64,000 nucleotides of DNA from Lasioglossum baleicum (taxonomy: Eukaryota; Arthropoda; Insecta; Hymenoptera; Halictidae). The notes beneath the pieces were generated by a model. That model saw nothing but the letters and a program-made list of their open reading frames with translations, did not search any database and was not told the origin of the DNA. A program made the position numbers and the translations under genes. How positions within the stretch are numbered: the stretch's first letter is position 1; each line of letters starts with the position of its first letter. The stretch spans positions 10,416,001 to 10,480,000 of the forward strand of contig NC_134941.1 in NCBI RefSeq assembly GCF_051020765.1, given 5' to 3'. Positions 52,708 to 63,349 of this stretch are shown here, one piece after another.

Positions 52708-55700
52708 CTGAAACATTTTAGCATCCTTGAACCTCCACTGCTCCGTAGAATTTTGAAATCCTACACTGATACATTAATTATTTTTCAATAGAATTTCATT
52801 TCTCTGCAAAATGTAACAAAAGAGCTCTGCTATGTCTCCTTTGAAATCAAAAAGTTGTCAAGTTTCATTTCTCAAGTTAGATCAATTTGTTTGCATTCGT
52901 AATAAAAATTCCGGGTTTCAGAGAGCAGTAATCACAATTATAGTTTTAAATAATTTGTCGAGAACGTGTACCTTCCCATTAGGATCAGGAACAAAAATGG
53001 GCTCGCTGGGGTAGACATTTTTCTCGTGCCACGTCTTCCTCGTCTTCTTCAAGATGTCTACCTTGATGATCTGCAAATGATCGTTTCGTGACTACCTTCC
53101 AATGAGAAGTTAGGTTGGAGGGAAAGTTCTGTTGTATTTTTAAAAAAACATTTGAATCAATTTATAAAAATATATGTTCAATATTGTTCAATGATATAAT
53201 TTCCTTACTAGCAACTCACTAGCAACATGTGTTTTTGATTTACAAGCAGAATGACCTGCTTATTTAAAATACGACAGAACTTCCCCTCCAACCTAACACT
53301 TGGAAATTAAGATAGAATAGAAAAAAAGAGATTTGTTTCTCGAAACTACCGTTCCAGGGTTCTCCAAGTCAACGTCGCTGGATATAGCATAAAAATATCG
53401 ATACTCTCTGCCAAGAAAGCAGTCGTAGTTCAGTCTCGGTGTCTCGCAGCCCAAATCACAGAGCAATTCTGGCTTCACGAAAATGTTGCCATCGGGAAGT
53501 CTATGTGCAGATGCCTTCCTCTCGAGGACATTTCTATAGTCACTTCTATCGTCTTTGCTAGCTGAAGTCTCATCTTTTGAGGTAGAGTCCGGTTCTTGAG
53601 ATTCGACGACGTCTTTAAACGATTCTAGACCTTGATTCACAGTCTCCACTGTGATTAAATTATGTTCCAAAGGGGTGTCTGGGTCTGGACGGTTCATTGG
53701 CAGGACAAACCGTAGTGGTCTGCCCCGGAACATCTTAGCATAGTCAGGATTCTCGTGTAGGTGCTAAAAACATGGGGCAATGTCAATGGAAATTAACGGA
53801 AACAGATCAATTACGTTGCTAATGAACTTTCAAGTACCCTCATCGCGTCGACGAACATGCAATCCAACATCTTCGAGTCGCGATAACAGCAGACATCCAG
53901 GACCACGTAATCATGGTCACGTGTCTCGAATTGGTTGATGATGTGAAGGTAGAAAAATGCTTCGCTGACGAAGGTCCTCTCCAGCTGGCCTGTCTCTCTT
54001 GAAACTAGATGTATAAGGGTCTGAAATCGATTCATTAAAGACAATTAACAAATCGTCGAATGGTTAAGCTATCAAACTAAATAAATGAAAGTTACGTTCT
54101 CGTTCTCGTGCCACTTTAAAGCCGCACGCATCGGTTCCTGTTTCACTTTGCACGACAGTACAGTGGTCAGAGACACCGCCAAGGGTTGCTCGATCACTAT
54201 GAAATAATTTTTGGTGATGCCGAACGTGTGCATGTAGGAGGGATTCAGCAACCACCTGGATGGGATTGTGGCCACTACGGTGGCCTGATCGAACATGGAC
54301 AGTTCCTTCTCTTCCCCTGCATCGTCTGAAACATCATGTCGTCTTGGAATCGATGGAGATAGTTTTTGTCAAAATTGCTGATTGATTGTCGGAATGTTTA
54401 CTAACCGATGGTGATGTAACTCGGTGAGAAGCACACTACATTGTACGTTGGTCCACGAGGAGTTAGGCTCATCCCCACGTTGTATACCGTGCCATCGCTC
54501 ATCACATGGGGGTGGGACGTGTGGTTCACTATGCCAACGTAGTCTGACACTACCACCTGGACACAGAATGCAGACAGTTAATGCAAACACTCCACTGTCG
54601 AAAAAATTCGAGAACTCAACTACCTAGGCAAGAAGATGACTATTCAGTGCTAACACTAATCTAGCAAGGAAAGGACCTCAAGTGTCCGACTTTGATAATC
54701 TTTTGTGAGACGATGGTATATGGATCCCTAATGATGTCTGCAAAATATTAGGTGTAGTTACTCAATAGTTTTAAAGATATAAACAATTGAACTTCGAAAA
54801 CTTGAGCTGCAAATCATGGTACATCAACGAGGTATGAAAGTTTAATTGTTTATATCTTTAAAACTATTGAGCAACTACACCTAATATTTTGCAGACATCA
54901 TTAGGGATCCATATATCATCATCTCACAAAAAATTATCAAAATCAAAGTCGGACATTTGGGATCCTTCCCTTGTAAGGCGGATTCATTTGAAAAATGTGT
55001 AATAATAACAACTACCTTGCCAGTGGTGTCCAAGGTGACAGGGTCAACACGATGGATCACGCCAGACTCCGAAAAAGTATAATACTCATCTCCAAAAGGG
55101 TAGACCGATATCATCGAATTGTCAGAGTCCTCGCCAGGTGTAAACACCGCTGCGACCCTGAAGAAAAATCAATTTTCTGTCTCTTCAAGCTTCTCACAGG
55201 CTTCTAGAATTCCTATGTCGATTCTGACCTTTGGAAAATAGTTTGACAGGGATCAGGTACAGCCTTCGTTCCGAATTCGGTCACGACTATCCTCTGAGCA
55301 GCCTTGTTCTTCTTGTACACATCAGTCTGAACAAATCTGCACTGGTACGTCACTTTGCCATCCGAAATCGCAAATCTGTGACGCAGATACGATGACCAAT
55401 AACCAAACGTATCATTTCATTCGTTGAAAAACTAAATTTTACAGAATTTGTGCGCTAATTAAGACTCGGCGAACCGTTTCTCTTTTCTAGAAACAGAAAT
55501 TTAGATATTTCGGAAAAAATAGTAGAAAATCATTTCGGTTAAGTCTTCAGCGTCAGAAAAACATACAGGAATGAATTTCTAACTTCCACTAAATTCGTTG
55601 ATGCAGTAAATATAGTTCGATCCAAAGAAAAGATAAATAATTCCCGATCGAAGCCACAGCAGTGCATATTCAACCTTGAACTTGTGGCAGGCACATTAAA

Positions 55701-56611
55701 AAAAGATGAGGAACGAAAGGAAGACCGAAAACAGCCCGGCTGTCTTTCGCTGGGACGTGTCCTTTCGAAGTTAATCGCCCCCTGGTCTTCGTAATTGTTG
55801 TTTAGCGACGGTTCGGGGATTTAGCGGTCGCTGGTATGTGGCTTCCGGGTGATCGATAACACATTGATACATGTTTCGTCAGCCCAGCTAATTTCTTTAA
55901 CCCTTCTTCGCCGCTGCGCAACACATTTGTGGCTGCTGCGCCCGTTTCACCACCGAAGTCTTATCATTCCTTCTTCAAAGGGACTCCTTGATGTTCCTAG
56001 ACCAATCTAGCATAATCCCGTAACGTCGACGTACCGGTGGAGCAGTGCTGAACTGTCGAACAGGTGGTTGAAGCTGTACTCCCCGACCTTCAAGCTCCCG
56101 GGACCGTTCCTCAGCAATGTACCCTTCAACCATGATGGAATCGTGCCAGTGATCTTGCCTGGGAGAGGCTCTATCACCTCCTTCTCGCAGGACCTCATCC
56201 ATACTGATGAATCGCAGTTGGGACAGTAATTCTTCTCATCCTTGGAGTCGTCCTTTGACTTCTTCGAACAGTCCTCCGGGTCGACCAACTATCAATTAAA
56301 GAATCAAATTTTCATTGAAAAATTTTCTTAGAAATTGATATTAAACGTATTTTTGTACACTTTTCGATAAACAGAGTTCTTCAGGTTTCTAAGATATTCT
56401 AGAACGAATTGAGACCAAAATGAAGGATCACTCGAGCACCCGAACAATCACTTTCCTACTCGATCTATCCTCAAAATGAGCTCGAACTTACGCGGAACGA
56501 GGATTTCGAGAGTTTCATCCGCTTCCCATGCAACAAGTCATCCAGATCGTTCAGATTCACGGTAGCAAAATCACTGGTGGATCTAGATCTGCGACACTTC
56601 GTGGCTTTCAT
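52537..56611 (-). CDS. ninaB: Carotenoid isomerooxygenase (NinaB / beta-carotene oxygenase), 10 exons
   Basis: Non-haem iron oxygenase of the RPE65/BCO1 family. In insects NinaB both cleaves carotenoids and isomerises one product to 11-cis retinal for visual pigment. The ten exons join in consistent phase to 636 residues, usual for the family. Fold landmarks are PSWLKGTLLRNGPGSLKVGE and FDSSALLHRF near the N-terminus, then TYQCRFVQTDVYKKNKAAQR. The four iron-ligand histidines expected from RPE65/BCO structures fall in SHPHVMSDGT (about 236-238), YMHTFGITKNYF (304), FFYLHIINQF (374) and CLHGWF (629). An acidic, serine-rich insert of about 35 residues (about 445-480) is low complexity. It is cytosolic by expectation, with no signal peptide. 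It is transcribed towards ClC-2 and is immediately downstream of a 74-residue frame. Confidence 0.95.
52972..53070 (-). CDS. ninaB: ninaB coding exon 9
   Basis: IIKVDILKKTRKTWHEKNVY to PIFVPDPNGK, donor GTACAC, phase 0. It is short (33 residues). Confidence 0.93.
53350..53763 (-). CDS. ninaB: ninaB coding exon 8
   Basis: HLHENPDYAKMFRGRPLRFV, then an acidic serine-rich insert, then FVKPELLCDLGCETPRLNYD and REYRYFYAISSDVDL. Donor GTAGTT, phase 0. Confidence 0.93.
53838..54020 (-). CDS. ninaB: ninaB coding exon 7
   Basis: TLIHLVSRETGQLERTFVSE, FFYLHIINQFETRDHDYVVL (third histidine) and KMLDCMFVDAMR. Donor GTACTT, phase 0. Confidence 0.95.
54096..54325 (-). CDS. ninaB: ninaB coding exon 6
   Basis: DDAGEEKELSMFDQATVVAT, YMHTFGITKNYFIVIEQPL (second histidine) and ALKWHENEN. 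Donor GTAACT, phase 0. Confidence 0.95.
54406..54556 (-). CDS. ninaB: ninaB coding exon 5
   Basis: VVVSDYVGIVNHTSHPHVMS with the first metal-ligand histidine motif. It ends ...SYITI plus one base at GTTAGT (phase 1). Confidence 0.94.
54664..54975. mobile_element. Fold-back with arms of about 130 bp in ninaB intron 4
   Basis: CAAGGAAAGGACCTCAAGTG...GTCCGACTTTGAT (left arm, from 54664) is complemented by ATCAAAGTCGGAC...CCTTCCCTTG (right arm, to about 54975). The outer to inner arm sequence includes TATGGATCCCTAATGATGTC and ATAGTTTTAAAGATATAAAC. The loop is about 40 bp. Confidence 0.9.
55016..55157 (-). CDS. ninaB: ninaB coding exon 4
   Basis: VAAVFTPGEDSDNSMISVYP to HRVDPVTLDTTGK, donor GTAGTT, phase 0. 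Confidence 0.94.
55229..55375 (-). CDS. ninaB: ninaB coding exon 3
   Basis: Reads FAISDGKVTYQCRFVQTDVY to VPDPCQTIFQ, then the split arginine, donor GTCAGA. Confidence 0.94.
55376..56034 (-). other. ninaB intron 2
   Basis: 659 bp of mixed composition with no repeat or ORF of note. Confidence 0.7.
56035..56288 (-). CDS. ninaB: ninaB coding exon 2
   Basis: Begins LVDPEDCSKK after a TGATAG acceptor, so TTG is internal and not a start. It includes a CPNCDSSVW stretch and the conserved TLLRNGPGSL. It ends LLHR with the arginine codon split (phase 2). Confidence 0.92.
56492..56611 (-). CDS. ninaB: ninaB coding exon 1
   Basis: MKATKCRRSRSTSDFATVNL to KLSKSSFR, donor GTAAGT, phase 0. It is basic and serine-rich, outside the conserved propeller. 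The start is the first ATG after a TCAGT motif. Confidence 0.8.
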
Positions 56612-56727
56612 ACTGACTCGCGAGAACACTGTCGGACGCAGTTGAAATGTAAAACGAAAAACGTATTCGGAACAGTTCCAGTATATGTCAATTGATCAAC
56701 TCCCAGATTGTCGGAGTTGCACGAGTA

Positions 56728-56883
56728 TTATGTTTCATCCTCGACGGTCTCCTCCGGCGGAACCTCCGTTACCAACGGGTCCAGAATCGTCGACAGAATG
56801 TAGAAGACTCGCTTGTGGGTGAAATCCATCGTTCCCCTTAGGGCTTCGACCAACGAATGACATTGTTCCGATAATCTGGTGAC
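56728..56883 (-). CDS. Exon 2 of the 74-residue protein
   Basis: Starts VTRLSEQCHSLVEALRGTMD after CCACTTTTAAG and ends VEDET at TAA. Synonymous-site composition looks coding. Confidence 0.55.
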   Translation of the reverse strand, partial: VTRLSEQCHSLVEALRGTMDFTHKRVFYILSTILDPLVTEVPPEETVEDET

Positions 56884-59266
56884 CTTAAAAGTGGAGCTCG
56901 ATCGATCCAATTAATGGCACCGGTTGCTCGAAGCCCTGCGACCGGTCACGTGTACCCGGCTTGCGAGTTGCTACCATAACACGTGGTCCATCCACGCGAG
57001 TCCTATTCGCTTTCTGATTCTCCTAATTCAACTGGTTTCATCATACAATCAATCTCGGAAACCTGCTCTCCTACTCCTTTCGACATAGCATTGCCAGATT
57101 GGTAATTGGTCTGGGTGGTTGAACCACTTTTGTCATAATATTAGTAGGGTAAGGTTGCACCAATTGAATTTTGAACGAACTACGGCGACAACAACACATA
57201 CAACGGCAACCAAATATACATCTGAGTCAACCAAGTTGCTTTACGTATTATTGTCTGCCATAAAGCCTCATTATAAATCCTGTCATCAAGTAAGTTTATT
57301 TCAATTTTCTTATAATTTTCTGCATATGTTTGGTAGTTAATCTTGCAAGTAAATTATTGATAAAATTATGTTCCTTATGAAATATTATATAAATTCAGTA
57401 GAATTTGCATAATCGTTTGGACGAAACGAAATCGTATTAATTTTGTTCAGTTAAGTTATATGTTTACTTTTTAAAAACTTGTGCCGTGTCTTAAGTCGTA
57501 CCCATACGAGATTCCTAAGTCGTACTACCTCGTCAGTCGAAGTAACGTCAACGCAGAATAAAGAAAACATAAAAAATGCGGTAAATAAAATAAACGCAGT
57601 AATTAATAAGAAGGAATTGGCATTAAAACTTAAAAAGAAGAAAAGCGATTGGTTTTATTTGTGGAGAAGATCGGGAGGAAAACATATGATTCGGTGCTTG
57701 AAATGCAAATCAAAGTGGTTCGACTTTGAGTCATATTTGTTTATCAATAGAGAAAACGAGTAAATCAAATGCGAAACAAAAGACTTAAAGAATTTTAAAG
57801 AGGTAACAATTTCAAATTCATATCTAAGAATCTGAGCATCATTGACGATGCCTGTGGTATCGACTGCGTGAAGAAGACACTCGATAGATAGTTCAGCGAG
57901 TTACTGTGAGGTGACAGAGCTCGAATAAAATTGACTCGATTTTCAGGGGATTCTTCGAGTCAATTTTTCAATGTTTCAGAGCTTCAATTAAAAGTAGAAG
58001 ATGGTACCTCACACGTGAGCGGGCTCCGGAGGGACTTCCGGTCGGAGGAATAGAATTTTGAGAAGGGAAACTTGTTCGGAAGCAAATTGCATTTAGAAAT
58101 CCGGAAATAAAAATTGTCCATTGAATTAGTAATGGAGAGGACATGCTGAAGGTGGACCAAGGGTAAACGAAAAAGTATTGAAGAACCCTTGGCCCACCCC
58201 ATGCTAGCTTTAGGTAGGCTAAGGAAGTTTTAAATGACCATTGGTCCTGGAGGACCACTTTCAGAGGACCATTCAGATTGCCTTTGCGTTCCCCTTACAC
58301 CGTTCCCCTCCCGCTAGTTTTCTCTCGTGCTCTGGACAGCAAGTGTCCTTGCAACAAAGTCAACTTTAATTTGAGCCCTCATTCGCCCGAAAAGTCCCAC
58401 GGGAATACGTTCTAAAATTGTCCGAAAGAATCTCAAGTCCGTGAACGAATATATTTCGGTATTATTGCACTTTTAAATCTGACAACGTTGCAAAAAAGCA
58501 GCCCCCTCGGACACGCTTTCTCCGTGGCAGTCCGATGTAGTTCGTTAACTGACCGTTGCATTCACACAGAGTTCTCTATCGTGCCAGATCATTCTCCACC
58601 GAGTCGGTAATTCAGAAACGTAGAAAATGCATTGCATGCAACACCTGTACACAGAGAACTGCTATTGATCTAACAATTTCTTTTCGAGTATCTGTCGTCA
58701 TTCAAATATTTCCATGTTATTATAAAATGTTTTTCGACTTAATTAACGTGCTAGATATATAGACACTGTTTACGTTCTTGCTATCAACCAGCTTTTGCGT
58801 TTTGGTCGCGCAGTCAACGTGTAAATAAATGATCACCCCGTACATACGAAACAGTTACACGATGAATAATTCACGAGCTGTTGACCGGTTGAATGGAAAC
58901 AGACAACTTTTCTTTTGTTATCCTCGGAATGTTCGTCTTCCTTATTTACGACGAATCTTCCACTGCATCGATCACTGCTAAAAACACCGCATAGAAACAA
59001 GTGTGACGAGCTAGGGACTCTTAGAAAAATTATTTATGTTGTTAACTACAACCCACAAGTCCTCAAAATGAGTGCGCATTTTTAAGCGACCCTGGCTCGT
59101 TTCGATGAAATCGATTCAAGTAGTGGAAGCAGACATTTTTCGGCCGTTCGTAAAAGCGGGACCGGTGTTCGCCACAAGTTTCGCGCATCTCCCTTACCGG
59201 AAACAAGATGGCGATGCTGTGATCCAGGACTGTGTGCTCGTCCACGCTGCTGTTTAGCTCGGACAT
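56728..59266 (-). CDS. Unrecognised 74-residue protein, two exons
   Basis: The exons at 59198-59266 (MSELNSSVDEHTVLDHSIAI...) and 56728-56883 (VTRLSEQCHSLVEALRGTMD...) join in phase 0 across a 2.3-kb intron with GTAAGG donor and TTTTAAG acceptor. The product is mildly acidic, without signal peptide or clear membrane span. The centre (FTHKRVFYILSTILDPLV) could be an amphipathic or buried helix, and the C-terminus is acidic (PPEETVEDET). The TAA lies 116 bp before the ninaB ATG on the same strand, with no AATAAA between. It is either a separate small gene or the first reading frame of a shared ninaB transcript. I do not know the family. Confidence 0.5.
56884..59197. other. Intron of the 74-residue gene, repeats and one open frame
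   Basis: AT-rich 57120-57480. A 94-codon frame without ATG at 57479-57763 is lysine-rich and ends with a Trp/Cys-rich stretch (HMIRCLKCKSKWFDFESY), possibly transposon-derived but unidentified. 57930-58260 has several short inverted repeats (for example GACTCGATTTTC with GATTCTTCGAGTC). No further exon is supported. Confidence 0.3.
59198..59266 (-). CDS. Exon 1 of the 74-residue protein
   Basis: Reads MSELNSSVDEHTVLDHSIAI and ends LFP before GTAAGG. The frame is open further upstream without another ATG for about 30 codons, consistent with a 5' UTR. Confidence 0.5.
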
Positions 59267-60577
59267 CCTGCGAACACTCGGGAAACCCGTTCGTAACAGT
59301 TCCTTCGCGGAAAACCCGTCGTATTGACCGGAATGGCGGCCGTGCTGGATCCTTGCCAAAATTATTCGCGGAACTCTGGCGTTGTTGTCACGCGAGCCGC
59401 TGCCACCATCGAGCTCGTCGAACTTGTTTTCGGCATTGATCCTTGGTAAGCTCCATCTGAGCCGGCAAATTCGAGTCCGCGAGCTCGGTTGTTGGCAAAA
59501 TCATTTCAATCAGTTAATTCTCCCAAGGATTCTACCAATTGTTTCTGTCTCTTCAGCTGCAATTTTGTGTTTTGGATTTCTAAACACTTAGGCTGGCGTA
59601 ATGAAAGCCAGTTTATAGTTTGGAATTCTAGTTCGCGAAAATTAAAAATTAGCTAGGGGCCTCAGTTTATGCTAAATTAAATACTAGCCTAAAGATAAAG
59701 ACTATTTGGGAATTTCAGATCAATATTTAGGAAATTTCTTCGCTAAATTACCTTGTCAAAACAACTATCGTCAAAGATACAAATTGAAGGGGCATTTAAC
59801 ATGCTCGGTACCACTGTCACAAATATGTGACATCCATAATCTGACAGTTCACTTAAAAACAGTCAAATTAATGTTAATAGAATGCATTTTATTTAATTTT
59901 TATTTAATTTGATTTAATAGATTGCATTTTAGTAGAATGCATAATTTCCAGAGAATCTGTGACTTTTTTCTACGAAACTGTTTTAATAATTCAAAATTGG
60001 GTACGATGCATTTAATAGAGCTTTCGAACAAGGAAGGTAAGCAACGAAACAAATGCTGGTAGCGAACGTGTTAATTTCAATTTTCCAGCAACCCAGCTAA
60101 ATCAAATTCTAGCCCAAAATTAAAAATTCTTTGGGAATTCCAGGTCAATTTTTCAGCTGCTTCTTCACTCAATTACCTCTTGAAACACCTGTCGTCAAAG
60201 ATAAAAATCGACGAGGCACTTCGTTTCAATTTCCCAGCGGCCTGTACAAATCAAATCGTAATCGAAAGATAAAAATTATTTGAGAATTTCGTTTCGCGCT
60301 TCGATATCTGCACTAAATTATATTCTACTCCCTAACATCTGTTCCCGACGATGAAAACTGAGTAGGCTATAACAAAGATAAGAATTAACTAGGTACTCTT
60401 AATTTCCATTTTACAGCTATCGTGATGACACATCGCAGTTTTAAATATCTGTTTCCACACGTAAGAATTTATTGAGAACTTTATTTTAATTTTCAGCTAT
60501 CTCTATACACTGTGAATCACTCACCCGAACATCAATTTCCACAGAATACAAATTGAGTGGAGGTTTTATTTCATTTT
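59267..60577. other. No gene seen; degenerate repeat series
   Basis: 59600-60560 contains several diverged copies of a unit with AATTTTCCAGC/AATTTTCAGCTA, CTAAATTA and CGTCAAAGATAAAAAT. The spacing is about 150-200 bp. It is probably an old, decayed tandem array. Confidence 0.4.
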
Positions 60578-61294
60578 ACCACGCTTATATTAGCTTGCCG
60601 AGTTGTCGTTGTCGTTGTTTTATGCGTCAAATCTTGTAATCGAAATTTAAATCATTTCCTGATGAGCTAGAGACTTGAAACTATAAACATAGCTCAGAAC
60701 TGGATGACAATGCAATATTAAGAAACAAATTATTTTAAAAAAAACGGTGCGTCTAGGAGAAAAAATTTTTAATATTAACCACCACACCTCGTTGCGTGAC
60801 ACTCGGTAGTACGTTATCGCGTTCAGCAATCCCCACTCCGCGCGCCAGCGCTCCCTACTCCACTACGCGTTCCTACTCCGACTCATCCCCACTCCACTGA
60901 CCCATTTCGCACCGAAGGAGCTCGGTCAGTGTGGTGTTCCGTTCATTCGGTTCCATTTCGGACAATTTCGGACTCCATCAAGAGTCGTCGTCTCTCGGAG
61001 TCATCACCTCATTCTATCTAACGTATTTCCATATCTTGCGTTCCATTTAAAAAAGACTAAAAAGTACAAAATAAAAAAATAAATAGAAAAACTTTTTAAA
61101 CACCACGCTTATATTAAAATGCGCTAAAAAGGAGAAAATAATTTTTTTAGATATTAGTGACTATATAAATAAAAGCGTGGAGCGCCCACGAAGATTACGT
61201 CAATATAGTTTAGAGCGCCACGCTTTTATTTATAGTCACTAATGTCTAAAAAAATTATTTTCTCCTTTTTAGTGCATTTTAATATAAGCATGGT
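60578..61294. repeat. Most complete ACCACGCTTATATTA-family element, 717 bp
   Basis: Starts ACCACGCTTATATTAGCTTG and ends with the complement of ACCATGCTTATATTA. The order is a TTGTCGTTGTCGTTG tract, the GCGTCAAATCTTGTAATCGA block, and a GC-rich core (about 60790-61030) with CGGTCAGTGTGGTGTTCCGT. A terminal hairpin (61119-61282) follows, with the loop GCCCACGAAGATTACGTCAA. No transposase was found. The family is unclassified by me. Confidence 0.85.
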
Positions 61295-61344
61295 TTGCAA
61301 AAAGCTTTTTTTTATAATGATCTCTGTCTCAATTTTCGAAAACC

Positions 61345-61665
61345 ATGGTTTCCAAAGATACATTGCTGTGTTCTGAAGATGGAGACCAGTTTGAAAAATA
61401 TTCCAACGAAGACAGAATTTTATGGGCCGATTTCCATAATCGTAGAGTAAACAAGATCGTGTTTACCCCATTCGAGGCTTCAAACGGAATACGAATTTCA
61501 GTAGCCTTTATAAATAGAGAACTATATTATACAGATTTGTACGCAGCCACGTGCGCTCCGAATGCACAAACGTCCATCCGCCGGTTTGTTATTATTTTCA
61601 TTGAATTTTTGCCATCACCGATGAGAGTTATCGCCGTCCGAACCCCAACAAAAACAGTTCGGTAA
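61345..61665 (+). other. Unassigned 106-codon open frame
   Basis: AACCATGG context, then MVSKDTLLCSEDGDQFEKYS. It begins about 50 bp after the repeat element. The first 70 codons have mixed, protein-like composition, then the frame becomes simple. No domain is recognised; it may be a decayed transposon gene or chance. Confidence 0.15.
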
Positions 61666-63239
61666 TGTTCTGACGTTATGGCACTCTCTGTGCGCGGTTC
61701 CGTTGCGTGCATCCTTATCGTTCACTGACTGCAGTCATGCTATTAACAAACAACTCTCGTCGTGTTATTATGCATGTTGTTCTCGTTTTACGATCGGCTA
61801 CGATAAAGAGAGTCAGCCTTGGTTCCTCGACGCGTCTAGCTTTAAAATACATTTTGTAGCAATGAATGACGGATTGAGTCCTGTGTTTATTGTTCCGATT
61901 CGCGGAATTGCAACCCGCTCCGCCAAAATACCGCGGAAGTGAGCAGATGCAGCATTTTGCTAGAAGGTCGCTTCAATTCGCTGCAATTCCTGTGTTCAGT
62001 GGAAACGGTGGACGATGGTCAGACATGGTCCGTAGCATGAACTTAAGGACGAAATTAATTTTTCTTGAAGTGGACACTCGCTTCAATTTTTTATATTTTA
62101 ATTAGCACATCGAGAGACATTTATTTTACTGCCTTGATCCACTGTCGCATTATTTATTATTATATAATTTAAAACAGTAAAAACAATTAGAAGAATTTAA
62201 TCTATTGAACATATTAGGAAAGAAAATTAATTTCTACTTCACTCCAGTTCGTTGCAATTCAGGTAGAAAATTTTTATTTTGTTCTTTGAACAAATAAATG
62301 TGAAGGTTTAAAATTGACCATTATGCTTCACTTTATAAAAAAGCAAGCACATACTTATTAAAATTTGTTTAACGATTTTTATTGTAATATTTATTCGTTG
62401 AAATCTCAATATTAAAGATTAACAACATTGAAACTCGTTCTTTGAACGAGTCCCATAGATCTGACACAGATAATTGATTGATTGTTAATTGTGAATAGGA
62501 TTAGAAACCTAGAAATCGTGTTTAGATGTTTGCGATGGAATCCGGTTTGCAGCATTCTGTTATTTTATTGAAACGGTATCTTTCATTGATAATGGCAACA
62601 CGAAGGCTAGCATGATCCAGTTTTCAAGTAGGCATCGCCGTTTACTCGAAACTCGAAGTGGCTGTTGCGTAAAGAACCTTTTCGAAAGATATTCCAACGC
62701 TTTCTTGACGAGGATAAATAACAGCTTCGTTGAAAGATACGAATTGTTGTTGGGAAGCCAACATGCACATACATTTTACAGCGGCATGCATGCATGAATT
62801 GCAGCCAACATCTGGAAGATCAGAAGTCATTCGAAGCTTTTTTCTCTCCTGTTGTGTCGCAAAAGTTGCTTTGGCAACGTAAGAAAACTTCACGAGAGAA
62901 GACATTTTATTTAGTGAATGTACTGTGTTCGATGTGATGCGCGGTTGCTTATTTTCGAGTATGATTCTATGCATAGGAGAGTCGTGCAACTTCTGACCCA
63001 ATTCTTCAAGAAGATAATGGTATCGGCGTCACTCAAGGTGGTCATTTCAAGTGCCTCGCCTTGTGTACTCGATTTCAAGAACATCTATCGATTCCGTGCC
63101 CACTTTTCCAGATAAGTTTCATAAATATTAAAATGTTCTACAATCTCTTTTACATTTTCCACGCTGTAAATGACATCCCGGGACATACATTACAGTTACT
63201 TAGGAACGACACTAGATTACCTTTTTAAACGCCTGTTTA
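61666..63239. other. No gene seen
   Basis: AT-rich with overlapping short frames. Near 62225-62290 is a degenerate copy of the subterminal motif of the TAGACTGCGGAT element family (CACTCCAGTTCGTTGCAATT). Confidence 0.35.
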
Positions 63240-63349
63240 TTTTCTAATAAGAATGCTTCTAATTGATTATAAAAGATCAGGTCGTTCGGTACAATTATAA
63301 AAAAGTTATTCTATTTTAAAGAGCGTACGAATACTTTTTACACCCACTG
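63240..63349. mobile_element. Right end of a Tc1-like fold-back element
   Basis: Contains AATCAATTAG-type subterminal sequence, AGATCAGGTCGTTCGGTACA and GTACGAATACTTTTTACACC, then CACTG-TA. It matches the right arm of 9948-10188; the left arm is missing. Confidence 0.75.

Noticed and set aside
57968..58258. 96-codon minus-strand frame with hydrophobic stretches
   Set aside because: Starts at a non-ATG codon, lies in the intron of the small gene and has no family match; probably chance.
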